Below, one piece after another: positions 38,501-46,710 of a stretch of 57,829 bases of DNA. This stretch comes from Micromonospora orduensis (GTDB taxonomy: Bacteria > Actinomycetota > Actinomycetes > Mycobacteriales > Micromonosporaceae), in the NCBI RefSeq assembly GCF_006228125.1, contig NZ_VDFY01000176.1, positions 1 through 57,829 of the forward strand, in the 5' to 3' direction. The position numbers and the translations under genes are program-made. The notes beneath the pieces were generated by a model. It had not been told where the DNA came from and searched no databases. It saw only the letters and a program-made list of their open reading frames with translations. Each line of letters opens with the position of its first letter. Position 1 is the stretch's first letter.

Positions 38501-39427
38501 CACGTCCTCCACCGAGGTCAGGCCCTGCCCGGTGGCCAGGCCGGCGGCGGTCTCGGCGAGCACCTCACCTGTCATCTCCCGGCCCAGGTGCTCACCGACC
38601 CGCGCGGCGCGACCGGTCGCGTGCCGACCCAGGCCGGCCAGCGGCGCGACCGCCCCGCCGGCGAGGCCACCGACGGCCGACGCGCCCAGGTCGGTGAGGT
38701 CCAGGCCGTGCGCCCGGCCGGTGGAGTTCTGGTACGCCTGGGTGGCCAGGGTGACTCCGGCCTCCTCCGCCGCCTCCTCCAGCCCCTCGCGGGTGGCGCG
38801 CCGGGCCAGCCCGCGTACGCCACCCCGGGCGACCTCCTTGGCTGCCCGTTCCCCGGCCTCCTTCAGCCCGTGTCTGAGGGACTTGCTGGCCAGTTGCCCC
38901 ATCAGCCGCTTGAAGATCTGCTGGATCAGCAGGCGGGTGGCGGTGATCGCCGCTCCGGCGGCCGGGGAGGCGGCGCCGGCGGTGAGCACGGCCGCCACCG
39001 CCACCGTCAGCAGCTCGATGACGAGGATGCCCAGCTCGATCCAGACTTCGAGTTTGGCGCCCTCGATGTCGCAGCCGCACTCCTCGACGAGCCGGCCCAG
39101 GTCGGTGGTGACCGCGAGCAGCACCGGCAGTGGCGCGTCGGCGCCCTCGGCGATCCCCCGCCAGGCCGCCTCGAACGCGGCGTCGACCGCGCCGACGCCG
39201 CCGTATCCGGCGCGCACCTCGTCGGCGGCGGTGGCGGCGTCGCTGTGCGGCCCGGCGAGGACGGCGGCGACGGCGTACCACCGGTCGGCGACGTCCCAGA
39301 CGGCCCGCTCGTCGCCCTCGGGCCACTGCACGCCGACGACCCAGTCCAGTGCCTCGTAGATCCAGCCGGGCACGTCCCAGGGCGCGTAGTCGAGCGGGTG
39401 CGGAATGGGGCTGGGCAGCACGCTCAT
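35486..39427 (-). CDS. Polymorphic toxin: WXG100-like N-terminus, glutamine deamidase-like and RelA/SpoT-like domains
   Basis: 1313 residues from ATG 39427. Residues 1-130: helical WXG100-like head (LDWVVGVQWPEGDERAVWDV, AAWRGIAEGADAPLP), as in type VII secreted toxins. Residues 130-355: hydrophobic, Gly/Ala-rich helices (VWIELGILVIELLTVAVAA; RATREGLEEAAEEAG). Residues 355-590: Ser/Thr/Pro/Val linker. Residues about 790-960: papain-fold toxin (Tox-PL glutamine deamidase) with INCLDCTLSMFETW, GGSHAWVALNQNG and YVDPQTGNIRDRP supplying Cys, His and Asp. Residues about 1085-1215: RelA/SpoT-like, with RVKGLESLARK, VNDVLRF, KNFWRAGNRFYGFNC, LLEVQFHT and THSDYE. Base composition drops in GC over the last kilobase. 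Downstream gene overlaps by 32 bases. The RelA/SpoT call is mine, by motif. Confidence 0.85.
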   Translation of the reverse strand: MSVLPSPIPHPLDYAPWDVPGWIYEALDWVVGVQWPEGDERAVWDVADRWYAVAAVLAGPHSDAATAADEVRAGYGGVGAVDAAFEAAWRGIAEGADAPLPVLLAVTTDLGRLVEECGCDIEGAKLEVWIELGILVIELLTVAVAAVLTAGAASPAAGAAITATRLLIQQIFKRLMGQLASKSLRHGLKEAGERAAKEVARGGVRGLARRATREGLEEAAEEAGVTLATQAYQNSTGRAHGLDLTDLGASAVGGLAGGAVAPLAGLGRHATGRAARVGEHLGREMTGEVLAETAAGLATGQGLTSVEDVARAAASGATGSATAQTDHALHAKLAAQANALAGAALAGPSLGPPPAVEASSVDAPATGAASTSSGSSAPASSESASVGSVSSGPVSSGSVSSGSVSSAVGGPVVGSPVVPAQGAVGHADVAVASPPEVGAAVSYGLSQPTVSDLAGAPVSPTIGDDPSRPVLPTETAAPSSDGHVPVTTDAAGSRHPIATDPTLSSVAAPTTGTFDQAGTPATGVAPSPPNGSTGTAPSVTGPSTWSPSATSTPAPTVAAGVAPPAAHLPTWQAFGPGRVPPHPARGRAPVPGNLTAPSQSDIEASDWYAARWAAEAEAAERQRYRGYYESRRNEFEHSRRQAEASRLHALAAEHDRRAVEYGTYARQLHRTGHQRWADGWQRAANDETRAYTQCRDLADAVLAGARAPEVVDIGDAAFRQANTDVGALALGAVEVRGPSRLTGDDVPPPIDDSRPYGQPGGLRPPLALHQVDVERQMPRDPDGSVTRTADPRRGAWFRLLNDGGPMADATRGINCLDCTLSMFETWVHGRPRVSAPRTFDGYLDGDTRRPIRGEAGGPGRVEDVTGGRFQRLLTPPPGQRLRPAHARQAADRSYRNLHDQMLLGGHGSYAFLITEWAGGGSHAWVALNQNGTILYVDPQTGNIRDRPLYPDVVGIDALVLGGDGRPMPLGGLPRGRFSERPDLPNHPSARDDGGHGDPYINRMYLLLDGPGSAQPPVTPGGDAAEADGPRPPAVDLARLTTTEWAALTDLRDRAVAVADHVEDALAQVGRNVTEMVGLSEPVQLRDREFRVKGLESLARKYRDEARGLAVGVEEFAGTVNDVLRFLFEMPSGENYRRAVQLVLAGLVEAGFSVPPSSLKNFWRAGNRFYGFNCTLRSPDGFLLEVQFHTRESREAWVQTHSDYEILRRASARPEEQVQAFLRMLATNREQRMSDRLPPGLDSFVPAKDASFAKWLSSNGEAWRRYRSWLDHQGTTFSEVVQDLGLRSNDFPVTEGVASRLEKEFVDLLRDLPE

Positions 39428-39443
39428 CCGGATCGCCCCGCTG

Positions 39444-39776
39444 TCAGCGCCGGTCGGCGGCCCGGTCGAGCCGGGCGGCGCTGCTGCCGTCGGTCTGCAC
39501 GCTCGCGTCGACGGCGCGGACCACGTCGGTGCCCAGCTCGGTGAGCCGGTGACCGATGCCCGCCCAGGCCCGCAGCACGGTCTGCTCGAACCCCCGGTAG
39601 CTGCTCTCGAACGCGGCGCCGATGTCGTCGCGGCCCCACGGCCGGTTGCCGCTCGCGGCTTCGATCTCGCCGCCGTCGGCCGCCCGGCGGGCGGTCACCG
39701 CCTCGCCGGCGAGGGTCAGGTCGGCACCGCCCCGGCGGGCGCGGGACGGATCGAGCCAGAGCTGCCCGTCGGTCAT
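39444..39776 (-). CDS. WXG100/ESX-like secretion-associated protein
   Basis: 110 residues from ATG 39776, overlapping the stop of the YbaB-like gene (ATGA). It is helical with a central [20 protein letters not shown] hairpin region, matching the type VII secretion target/WXG-like proteins that precede large toxins in Actinobacteria. It lies 16 bases upstream of the toxin. A role as secretion partner or chaperone of the toxin's N-terminal head is inferred from this arrangement. Confidence 0.8.
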   Translation of the reverse strand: MTDGQLWLDPSRARRGGADLTLAGEAVTARRAADGGEIEAASGNRPWGRDDIGAAFESSYRGFEQTVLRAWAGIGHRLTELGTDVVRAVDASVQTDGSSAARLDRAADRR

Positions 39777-40195
39777 GCCGGCCCCTCGCGCCGCCCGAGG
39801 ACGGCCTCGGCGCGCCCGAGCAGCGCACCGAAATCTCCGGTACGCAGGAACTCGACCGGGCCGGAGCCGGCCGGTACGTGTTCGGCCACCAGATCCCGGG
39901 TGGCGTCGCCGGCGGCGGTGGTGGCGGCCCGGACGGTCTCGGTGATCCTGCGGCTCAGCGCCTCGGCGTCCCGGTCCTGGTAGACGGCCGGGTCCAGCTC
40001 GATCGCGACCAGCTCCCCCCGGGCGCCGACGGTCACTGTCACCTGCCCGTCGGCCGACCGCCGGGTCACCCGTACCGCGGCGAGCCGGGCGCGCAGTTCG
40101 TCCAGGTTGGACCTGAGCTGCTGATACTGCCCGTACACGTCGTCGAATCGGGCCCGTAGCTCGCGATTGGCGTCGCGGTCCACGCGTTCGCTCAC
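39773..40195 (-). CDS. YbaB/EbfC-like protein, first gene of toxin operon
   Basis: 140 residues from GTG 40195 behind GGGAGGA. The pattern is N-terminal long helix ([19 protein letters not shown]), beta hairpin [17 protein letters not shown], then a second helix ([20 protein letters not shown]), the YbaB fold. In Actinobacteria such proteins frequently sit ahead of WXG100-like genes and are thought to belong with type VII secretion cargo rather than nucleoid structure. It overlaps the WXG gene by 4 bases and is divergent from the deaminase gene by 78 bases. Confidence 0.8.
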   Translation of the reverse strand: MSERVDRDANRELRARFDDVYGQYQQLRSNLDELRARLAAVRVTRRSADGQVTVTVGARGELVAIELDPAVYQDRDAEALSRRITETVRAATTAAGDATRDLVAEHVPAGSGPVEFLRTGDFGALLGRAEAVLGRREGPA

Positions 40196-40261
40196 CGCCG
40201 TTCCTCCCGTCACCGTCGGTAGGGCGAACCATACCGGCTGCCATCGATCCACGTAGTCCGG

Positions 40262-40267
40262 TAGTTT
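40262..40267 (+). promoter_or_regulatory. Candidate -10 box (TAGTTT), leaderless start
   Basis: TAGTTT fits TANNNT and ends 6 bases before the GTG of the deaminase-SUKH gene, which lacks a Shine-Dalgarno site. No good -35 is visible. Confidence 0.35.
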
Positions 40268-40273
40268 CGGTGT

Positions 40274-41521
40274 GTGATCGACCGTCAACAGGCCGAGCAG
40301 CTCGCGGCCACCTGGGCCCGCCGCGATTCGCAGCGCCTCGGCCACGAGTGCACGCCGGTGGTCGACGAGTTCGATCTCGGCTACCTCATCACGTCCGTCG
40401 TGTCCACCGAGGCGCGGACGGTCCCGGGCGACCTGCCGACGACAGTCGTCGACAAGCAGACCGGGAAGGTCACCACCTGGCCCCGGGTGCCCAGCGACGT
40501 GGTGGCGGACATGTACCGGCGCAGTCAGCCGGAAGGGCCGACCGCCGCGCGCACCGTCGACCAGTCGAGCCTGCTGGTGCGGGAGATCCATCGGATCGCC
40601 ACCCCGAACACCACCGCGCACCTGACCATCGACGGTCGCATCTGGACAGCCCAGGGCACGAAGGGTGTCGTCCCACTGAACCATCACCCGCTCGTGCGCA
40701 CCTACCTGGATCAGCTGCCCCCGGGGGAGCTGGTCCGCGGCGGCGAGGGTCACGCCGAGTTGATCGTGGTGTCCGACGTGCTGCACGAGTACGACCACCT
40801 GCGGGCGGCCGAGGGCATCGCGCCGATGGGCCGGGCCGAGGCGGCGGCCCTGCTGGAGGGGGCGCGGTTCGAGATCTTCCGGGTCCGGGAGCCGGGTGAC
40901 CCGGCAAGCGGCCCGGCCGAGCGGCCCTGCGACTCGTGCGTCAACTTCCTGGTGAGCGCCAACGTCCTGCCGGAGTCGACCCGGGCGTACACGGAGACCT
41001 GGCTACCGCCGGCGGAACCCGATCCGGACCCGGGCCGCTTCCCGCCCGAGGTGGCCAACTCGCTGGTGGCGGCCGGCTGGCGACCGCACATCGGTGACCA
41101 GCTCATGGCCGCCGCCGCCGTACGGGACGTCACGGCCGTGGCGGGGCGCACCCACCGGCACGCGGTCTTCCCGGCCGCCGTCGCGGCGCTCACCGCGTTC
41201 CCCAGCCTGGTGGGCGCGCGGCGCGGCCCCGGCGAGCAGGTGTGGATCTCCCGCTTCGACATCCGCCCGCACATGATCGCGCACACCGCCGACACGCTCG
41301 CCGACTTCGGCGCCGTCCTCGGCGTACGACTCTTCCCGATCGGCACCGAGGGACAGGACAGCATCATCGCCGTCGACGAGCGCGGCCGGGTCTTCGCCCT
41401 CGACCAGGCCGGTGAGTGGTTCCTCGGCGACACGATCGACGCCGCGTTTACCACCCTGCTGCTCGGCCGCGCCCCCGCCCGGGTCCGCGACGACGGCACC
41501 TGGCGCGCCGACGAGGCCTAG
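40274..41521 (+). CDS. YwqJ-like deaminase fused to SUKH-3-like domain
   Basis: 415 residues from GTG 40274. The N-terminal half (about 1-250) carries a zinc-deaminase core of the YwqJ type seen in polymorphic toxin systems: [13 protein letters not shown] (His and Glu, near residue 160) and [11 protein letters not shown] (CxxC, near 220). The second part (about 255-400: [58 protein letters not shown]) looks like SUKH-3, an immunity-type fold. The gene diverges from the toxin operon by only 78 bases. Catalytic residues look intact, so it might be an effector, an immunity protein built on a deaminase scaffold, or both. Its stop overlaps the convergent aldehyde dehydrogenase stop. Confidence 0.8.
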   Translation: MIDRQQAEQLAATWARRDSQRLGHECTPVVDEFDLGYLITSVVSTEARTVPGDLPTTVVDKQTGKVTTWPRVPSDVVADMYRRSQPEGPTAARTVDQSSLLVREIHRIATPNTTAHLTIDGRIWTAQGTKGVVPLNHHPLVRTYLDQLPPGELVRGGEGHAELIVVSDVLHEYDHLRAAEGIAPMGRAEAAALLEGARFEIFRVREPGDPASGPAERPCDSCVNFLVSANVLPESTRAYTETWLPPAEPDPDPGRFPPEVANSLVAAGWRPHIGDQLMAAAAVRDVTAVAGRTHRHAVFPAAVAALTAFPSLVGARRGPGEQVWISRFDIRPHMIAHTADTLADFGAVLGVRLFPIGTEGQDSIIAVDERGRVFALDQAGEWFLGDTIDAAFTTLLLGRAPARVRDDGTWRADEA

Positions 41522-42957
41522 AGGGTGAGCCCGGTCAGCACCATGACGCGCGGTTCGGTGTAGTCGTCCATCGCGCTGCGCAGCCCTTCCCGGCCGACGC
41601 CGCTGCCCTTCACTCCGCCGTACGGCATCTGGTCGGCCCGGTACGACGGCACGTCGCCGACGATCACGCCGCCCACCTCCAACGACCGCGCGGCGGCGAA
41701 GGCCACGTCGAGGCGTCGGGTGAACACGCCGGCCTGCAGGCCGTACGCCGAGTCGTTGACGGCGGTGAACGCGGCCCGGTCGTCGGCGACCGGGGCGACC
41801 ACGAGCACCGGCCCGAACACCTCCTCGGCGACGACCCTGGCGTCGGTGGGAACGCCGGTGAGCACGGTCGGGGGGTACGTGGCGCCGTCCCGCGCGCCGC
41901 CCACCTCGACGGTGGCGCCGGCCGCGACGGCCTCGTTCACCCATGCCTCGACCCGGCGGGCGGCGTCCTCGGACACCATCGGGCCGACGTCTGTCGACTC
42001 GTCGGTGGGGTCGCCGGTGCGCAGCGAGCGGACCGCCGTGACCATCCGGGGCAGGAACTCGGCGTGCAGCGTGTGGTGCACGTACACCCGTTGGACGGCG
42101 ATGCACGACTGGCCGGCCTGGTAGTTGGCGAAGGTGGCGATCCGTTGCGCGGCGAAGTCCAGATCCTCGTCGGAGGTCCAGTCCGCACAGAGCACGGCCG
42201 CCGCGTTGCCGCCCAACTCCAGCGTGACGTGCTTCTGGGGCACCTGCTGGCGGATGGCCGCGCCGACCGGCCCGGACCCGGTGAACGACACCACGGGCAG
42301 CCGGGGGTCGGTGACCAGTTCGGCGGCGCGGTCGTTGGGCAGCGGCAGCACCGAGAACATGCCGGCGGGCAGGTCCGTCTCGGCGAGCAGTTCGCCGAGC
42401 AGCAGCGCGGACAGTGGCGTCGCCGGGGCCGGCTTGACGATGATCGGCGCGCCGACGGCGATGGCCGGGGCGACCTTGTGGGCGACGAGGTTGAGCGGGA
42501 AGTTGAACGGCGCGATGCCCAGCACCGGCCCCTTCGGCACCTGCCGGACCAGGGCGATCCGCCCGGTGGCCGCCGGGTCGGTGTCGAGGCGTTGCAGCTC
42601 GCCGGAGAACCGCCGGGCCTCCTCGGCGGCCCACCGGAAGGTGGACACCGCCCGTCCCACCTCGGCCCGGGCCCACTTGACCGGTTTGCCGTTCTCGGCG
42701 GTGATCAGAGCCGCGACCTCGTCGGCGCGTTCGGCGAGCCGCCGGGACACGTGGTCCAGGGCCGCCGCGCGGGCGTGCGCGGGCAGGGCCGCGGCCTGCG
42801 CGGCCACACCGGCCGCCGCGGCGACGGCGGCCTCGACCTGGTCGGGCGTGGCAAATGTGGTACGCCCCACCGGGCGACCGTCGTACGGGTGGTGGACGGT
42901 CAGCTCGCCCTCACCGGAGGCGGGGCGGGAGGCGACGAAGAACGCGGTGGGCTCCAC
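41518..42957 (-). CDS. Aldehyde dehydrogenase family protein
   Basis: NAD(P)-dependent aldehyde dehydrogenase, 479 residues. The chosen start is GTG 42957 (EPTAFFVASRPASGEG). It has PFNFPLNLVAHKVAPA, the Glu in HVTLELGGNAAAVL, the catalytic Cys in YQAGQSCIAVQRV and the C-terminal MPYGGVKGSGVGREG. The pattern resembles enzymes annotated as succinate-semialdehyde or glyceraldehyde-3-phosphate-type aldehyde dehydrogenases; oxidation of succinate semialdehyde would complete the GABA route encoded just downstream, but that is inference. No Shine-Dalgarno; TACGCT lies 7 bases upstream. Divergent from the aminobutyraldehyde dehydrogenase gene. Confidence 0.93.
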   Translation of the reverse strand: MEPTAFFVASRPASGEGELTVHHPYDGRPVGRTTFATPDQVEAAVAAAAGVAAQAAALPAHARAAALDHVSRRLAERADEVAALITAENGKPVKWARAEVGRAVSTFRWAAEEARRFSGELQRLDTDPAATGRIALVRQVPKGPVLGIAPFNFPLNLVAHKVAPAIAVGAPIIVKPAPATPLSALLLGELLAETDLPAGMFSVLPLPNDRAAELVTDPRLPVVSFTGSGPVGAAIRQQVPQKHVTLELGGNAAAVLCADWTSDEDLDFAAQRIATFANYQAGQSCIAVQRVYVHHTLHAEFLPRMVTAVRSLRTGDPTDESTDVGPMVSEDAARRVEAWVNEAVAAGATVEVGGARDGATYPPTVLTGVPTDARVVAEEVFGPVLVVAPVADDRAAFTAVNDSAYGLQAGVFTRRLDVAFAAARSLEVGGVIVGDVPSYRADQMPYGGVKGSGVGREGLRSAMDDYTEPRVMVLTGLTL

Positions 42958-42964
42958 GACGAGC

Positions 42965-42970
42965 AGCGTA
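42965..42970 (-). promoter_or_regulatory. Candidate -10 box (TACGCT), leaderless start
   Basis: TACGCT on the minus strand ends 7 bases before the GTG of the aldehyde dehydrogenase gene. A TTTCCG 17 bases further upstream is a weak -35. Confidence 0.35.
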
Positions 42971-43098
42971 GACGAGTCAGCAGTCGACGGAAACAGTCGC
43001 CGCAACCCTTGTCTGCCGCGAATTCAGTGGCCAAGATGGCAGGGAGATTGCGATAACCGCCGCAGAACCGCACCCCGGCCCCTCGGAGAGATCCCGTC

Positions 43099-44535
43099 AT
43101 GAGTGATCAGCAGCAGCTGCGCAACTTCGTCAACGGCTCCTACGTCGAACCGGCCGACGGCGGGTACGCCGACCTGATCGACCCCTGCACGGGCGAGGTG
43201 TTCGCCCAGGCCCCGGTGTCCGGCGCCGCCGACGTGGACGCGGCGATGAGTGCCGCCGCCACCGCGTTCGAGAGTTGGCGGGATGTCACCCCCGCCGAGC
43301 GGCAGCGGGCGATGCTCAAGCTCGCCGACGCCGTGGAGGCCCGCGCGGCCGAGCTGGTCGACGCCGAGGTCCGCAACACCGGCAAGCCGCGCCAGCTCAC
43401 CGCCGAGGAGGAGCTGCCGCCCGCGGTGGACCAGTTCCGGTTCTTCGCCGGCGCGGCCCGGCTGCTGGAGGGGCGGTCCGCCGGGGAGTACCTGGCCGGG
43501 CACACCTCGTACGTGCGGCGGGAGCCGATCGGCGTCTGCGCCCAGGTCACCCCGTGGAACTACCCGCTGATGATGGCGGTCTGGAAGATCGCCCCGGCAC
43601 TGGCGGCCGGCAACACGGTGGTGCTCAAGCCGTCGGACACCACGCCTGTGTCGACGCTGCTGCTCGCCGAGATCGCCGCCGAGTTCTTCCCGCCGGGTGT
43701 GTTCAACGTGGTCTGCGGCGACCGGGACACCGGTCGTACCCTCGTCTCGCACCCGACGCCGCAGCTGGTGTCGATCACCGGCTCGACCCGCGCCGGCATG
43801 GAGGTCGCCGCCGCGGCGGCGCCCGATCTGAAGCGGACCCACCTGGAGCTGGGCGGCAAGGCCCCGGTGGTGCTCTTCGACGACGCGGACGTGGCGGCGG
43901 CCGCCGAGGCCATCGCGGTGGGCGGCTACTTCAACGCGGGGCAGGACTGCACGGCGGCCACCCGGGTGCTCGCCGGGCCGGGCATCCACGACGACTTCGT
44001 GGCGGCGCTCGCCGAGCAGGCCCGCAACACGAAGACCGGCGCGCCTGACGACGCGGACGTGCTCTACGGCCCGTTGAACAATGCCAACCAGCTGGCCCGG
44101 GTCAGCGGCTTCGTGGACCGGCTGCCGGACCACGCGGCGATCCAGGCCGGCGGCTCCCGGCAGGGCGAGCGCGGCTACTTCTACGCGCCGACGGTGGTGT
44201 CCGGGCTGCGCCAGGCCGACGAGATCATCCAGGACGAGGTGTTCGGCCCCGTCATCACCGTGCAGCGCTTCTCCGACGAGGACGAGGCGGTGCGCTGGGC
44301 CAACGGCGTCGACTACGGCCTGTCCGCGTCGGTGTGGACGCGCGACCACGGCCGGGCGATGCGGATGACCCGGCGGCTGGACTTCGGCTGCGTCTGGGTG
44401 AACACGCACATCCCGTTCGTCTCGGAGATGCCGCACGGCGGCTTCAAGCACTCCGGGCACGGCAAGGACCTGTCGGTCTACAGCCTGGAGGACTACACCC
44501 GGATCAAGCACGTCATGCACAACATCGAGGGCTGA
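43099..44535 (+). CDS. Gamma-aminobutyraldehyde dehydrogenase
   Basis: Likely oxidises 4-aminobutyraldehyde (from putrescine) to GABA. The 478-residue protein starts at ATG 43099 after GGAGAG. It shows [32 protein letters not shown], the Glu in [11 protein letters not shown], catalytic Cys in [12 protein letters not shown] (about residue 282) and the C-terminal [19 protein letters not shown], which is typical of the aminobutyraldehyde/betaine-aldehyde branch (YdcW/Prr). gabT follows 3 bases after its stop, consistent with a putrescine to GABA to succinate-semialdehyde route. Exact substrate remains unproven. Confidence 0.92.
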   Translation: MSDQQQLRNFVNGSYVEPADGGYADLIDPCTGEVFAQAPVSGAADVDAAMSAAATAFESWRDVTPAERQRAMLKLADAVEARAAELVDAEVRNTGKPRQLTAEEELPPAVDQFRFFAGAARLLEGRSAGEYLAGHTSYVRREPIGVCAQVTPWNYPLMMAVWKIAPALAAGNTVVLKPSDTTPVSTLLLAEIAAEFFPPGVFNVVCGDRDTGRTLVSHPTPQLVSITGSTRAGMEVAAAAAPDLKRTHLELGGKAPVVLFDDADVAAAAEAIAVGGYFNAGQDCTAATRVLAGPGIHDDFVAALAEQARNTKTGAPDDADVLYGPLNNANQLARVSGFVDRLPDHAAIQAGGSRQGERGYFYAPTVVSGLRQADEIIQDEVFGPVITVQRFSDEDEAVRWANGVDYGLSASVWTRDHGRAMRMTRRLDFGCVWVNTHIPFVSEMPHGGFKHSGHGKDLSVYSLEDYTRIKHVMHNIEG

Positions 44536-44538
44536 CCC

Positions 44539-45810
44539 ATGGCTTCGTCAGAGGAACTGCACAAGCGGCGCGGCGGTGCCGTCGCCCGAGGTGTCGGCAG
44601 CGTCATCTCGTCCTACGTGGACACCGCGTCCGGCGGGACGATCACCGACGTCGACGGCCGCGAGTGGATCGACTTCGCCGCCGGCATCGCGGTGAGCAGC
44701 GTCGGCAACTCCGCCCCGAAGGTGGTCGAGGCGGTCCGGGCTCAGGTCGAGCGGTTCACCCACACCTGCTTCATGGTCGCCCCGTACGAGTCGTACGTGG
44801 CGGTGTGCGAGCAGCTCAACGCGGTGACGCCGGGCGGGTTCGAGAAGCGCTCGGCGCTGTTCAACTCCGGGGCGGAGGCGGTGGAGAACGCCGTGAAGAT
44901 CGCCCGGCACGCCACCGGACGGCCGGCGGTCGTGGTGTTCGACCACGCGTACCACGGGCGGACCAACCTGACCATGGCGTTGACCGCGAAGAACATGCCG
45001 TACAAGCACCGGTTCGGGCCGTTCGCCGGGGAGATCTACCGGGTGCCGATGTCCTACCCGCTGCGCGACGGCGGGCTCTCCGGCGCCGAAGCGGCAGCGC
45101 GGGCCATCGAGATGGTCGAGAAGCAGGTCGGGGCGGAGAACGTCGCCGCGCTGCTGATCGAGCCGATCCAGGGCGAGGGCGGCTTCGTGGTGCCGGCGCC
45201 CGGTTTCCTGCCGGCGCTGCGAGCCTGGGCGACAGCGGCCGGGGTGGTGTTCGTCGCCGACGAGATCCAGACCGGCTTCTGCCGTACCGGCGACTGGTTC
45301 GCCTGCCAGCACGAGAGCGTCGAACCGGACCTGGTCGCCCTGGCCAAGGGCATCGCGGGTGGCCTGCCCCTCGCGGCGGTGACCGGTCGGGCCGAGCTGA
45401 TGGACGCGGTGCACGTCGGCGGGCTCGGCGGCACGTACGGCGGCAACCCGATCGCCTGCGCCGCCGCGCTGGCCACCATCGAGACCATGCACGAACTGGA
45501 CCTGGCCGCCGCCGCCCGACGCATCGAGTCCGTCCTGGCACCCCGGCTCCGGGCCGCCGCCGAGCGCGATCCCCGCATCGCCGAGGTACGCGGCCGGGGC
45601 GCGATGCTCGCCGTGGAGCTGGTACGACCCGGCACCCTCGTCCCCGACCCGGTCGCCACGGCGGCCGTCTCGGCCGCCTGTCACGCCGCCGGCCTGCTCA
45701 CCCTGACCTGCGGCACGTACGGCAACGTGCTGCGCTTCCTGCCCCCGCTGGTGATCTCCGACGAGCAGCTCACCCGGGGCGCCGACATCCTCGACGCCGC
45801 GTTCGGCTGA
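44539..45810 (+). CDS. gabT: 4-aminobutyrate aminotransferase
   Basis: PLP-dependent transfer of the GABA amino group to 2-oxoglutarate. The 423-residue protein starts at ATG 44539, 3 bases after the preceding stop. Class III aminotransferase motifs: FNSGAEAVENAVKIARHATG, FDHAYHGRTNLTMALTAK, FVADEIQTGFCRTG (Asp contacting PLP) and the Schiff-base Lys in LVALAKGIAGGLPLAAV (about residue 271). MPYKHRFGPFAGEIYRVP and LGGTYGGNPIACAAAL fit GabT. It ends at a strong terminator. Together with the upstream aldehyde dehydrogenase it forms an operon for polyamine-derived nitrogen. Confidence 0.96.
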   Translation: MASSEELHKRRGGAVARGVGSVISSYVDTASGGTITDVDGREWIDFAAGIAVSSVGNSAPKVVEAVRAQVERFTHTCFMVAPYESYVAVCEQLNAVTPGGFEKRSALFNSGAEAVENAVKIARHATGRPAVVVFDHAYHGRTNLTMALTAKNMPYKHRFGPFAGEIYRVPMSYPLRDGGLSGAEAAARAIEMVEKQVGAENVAALLIEPIQGEGGFVVPAPGFLPALRAWATAAGVVFVADEIQTGFCRTGDWFACQHESVEPDLVALAKGIAGGLPLAAVTGRAELMDAVHVGGLGGTYGGNPIACAAALATIETMHELDLAAAARRIESVLAPRLRAAAERDPRIAEVRGRGAMLAVELVRPGTLVPDPVATAAVSAACHAAGLLTLTCGTYGNVLRFLPPLVISDEQLTRGADILDAAFG

Positions 45811-45815
45811 CCGAG

Positions 45816-45847
45816 GGAAGGGCCCCTTCCCGAGAAGGGGCCCTTCC
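45816..45847 (+). terminator. Terminator of the gabT operon (bidirectional)
   Basis: A perfect 14-bp stem GGAAGGGCCCCTTC (45816-45829) with CCGA loop and its complement (45834-45847) lies 5 bases past the gabT stop. It is symmetric and lies between convergent genes, so it probably also ends the opposing RlpA-like gene. Confidence 0.85.
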
Positions 45848-45858
45848 GCACGGCAGGG

Positions 45859-46536
45859 TCAGCGAAGCACCTCGACGGTGTTGCGGCGGACCAGATTCTT
45901 GCCCGGCTCGCGGATCTGCTCCATGGCGGCGCTGTTGAGCAGCAGGCAGCTGCCCGACGGGCCGGTCACCGTGACCGTGGTGGCCTTGTTGTTGTCCAGG
46001 TTGGTCACCCGCAGCCGGGTGCCCACCGGGAACTGCCCGCTGGTCGCCGCCGGCGCGGCATTCTCGGCGAAGAAGGTGATCGCCCCCGAGCAGGCCGAGC
46101 GGGGCGCCGGGCCGGGCGCTCCGGGAGACGCTGCGCCGGGTCGGACCGTGCCGGCGGCCGGCGGCGCGGCGGGCGGCGCGGCCTCGCCGTCGAGCCGTTG
46201 CACCACGTTGCGGCGGATCACGTTCTTGCCCGGCTCCCGCACCAGCTCCATCGCGGCGGCGTTGAGCAGCACACAACTGCCCGACGGGCCGGTCACCGTC
46301 ACCGTGGCCGCCCGGTTGTTGTCCAGGTTCGTCACCCGCAGCCGCGTGCCCACCGGGAACCGGTCGCTGGTCGCCGCCGGCGCCCCGCCCTCCGCCGAGA
46401 AGGTGACCGAGCCCGAGCAGACGGACTGCTGCGCGGGTGCGGTGTCGGCGAACCCGAACCCGGTCCCCACCGCCACTCCCGCCGCGGCGAGCACCGCCAC
46501 GGTCGCCGCCAGCACGTGCTTGCGCTGCACCCTCAT
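45859..46536 (-). CDS. Secreted protein with two RlpA-like (double-psi barrel) repeats
   Basis: 225 residues from ATG 46536 after GGGAGTG. A signal peptide (KHVLAATVAVLAAAGVAVGT, cleavage near FAD-TA) is followed by two copies of an ~78-residue module (about residues 38-116 and 147-225) joined by a Pro/Ala/Gly linker. Each module has CSGxxTFxAExxAPAATS, FPVGTRLRVTNLDNN, TVTVTGPSGSC and the closing REPGKNxxRRN. This matches RlpA/expansin-type double-psi beta-barrels that bind or cleave peptidoglycan-related glycans, but the catalytic residues of RlpA were not identified. Divergent from the GAF regulator. Confidence 0.85.
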   Translation of the reverse strand: MRVQRKHVLAATVAVLAAAGVAVGTGFGFADTAPAQQSVCSGSVTFSAEGGAPAATSDRFPVGTRLRVTNLDNNRAATVTVTGPSGSCVLLNAAAMELVREPGKNVIRRNVVQRLDGEAAPPAAPPAAGTVRPGAASPGAPGPAPRSACSGAITFFAENAAPAATSGQFPVGTRLRVTNLDNNKATTVTVTGPSGSCLLLNSAAMEQIREPGKNLVRRNTVEVLR

Positions 46537-46710
46537 CGCCGTCACTCCCGTCCTCGGTGTTCCTTCACCGCGTGGTACGGACGGAAGGGCCCTACCGTTC
46601 AGCCGACACGGGCACCGATCGCCGTGGCGGCCAGATCGACGGGTCCGTACCGGATGTGGTTGGCGATCGAGGGTGAGCTGCGTCACGATAGGGCCCGAGG
46701 AGGTCGCCCC

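Noticed and set aside
40270..40899. Alternative plus-strand frame over the deaminase start
   Set aside because: It is an out-of-frame shadow; only the 40274 frame contains the deaminase and SUKH-like motifs.
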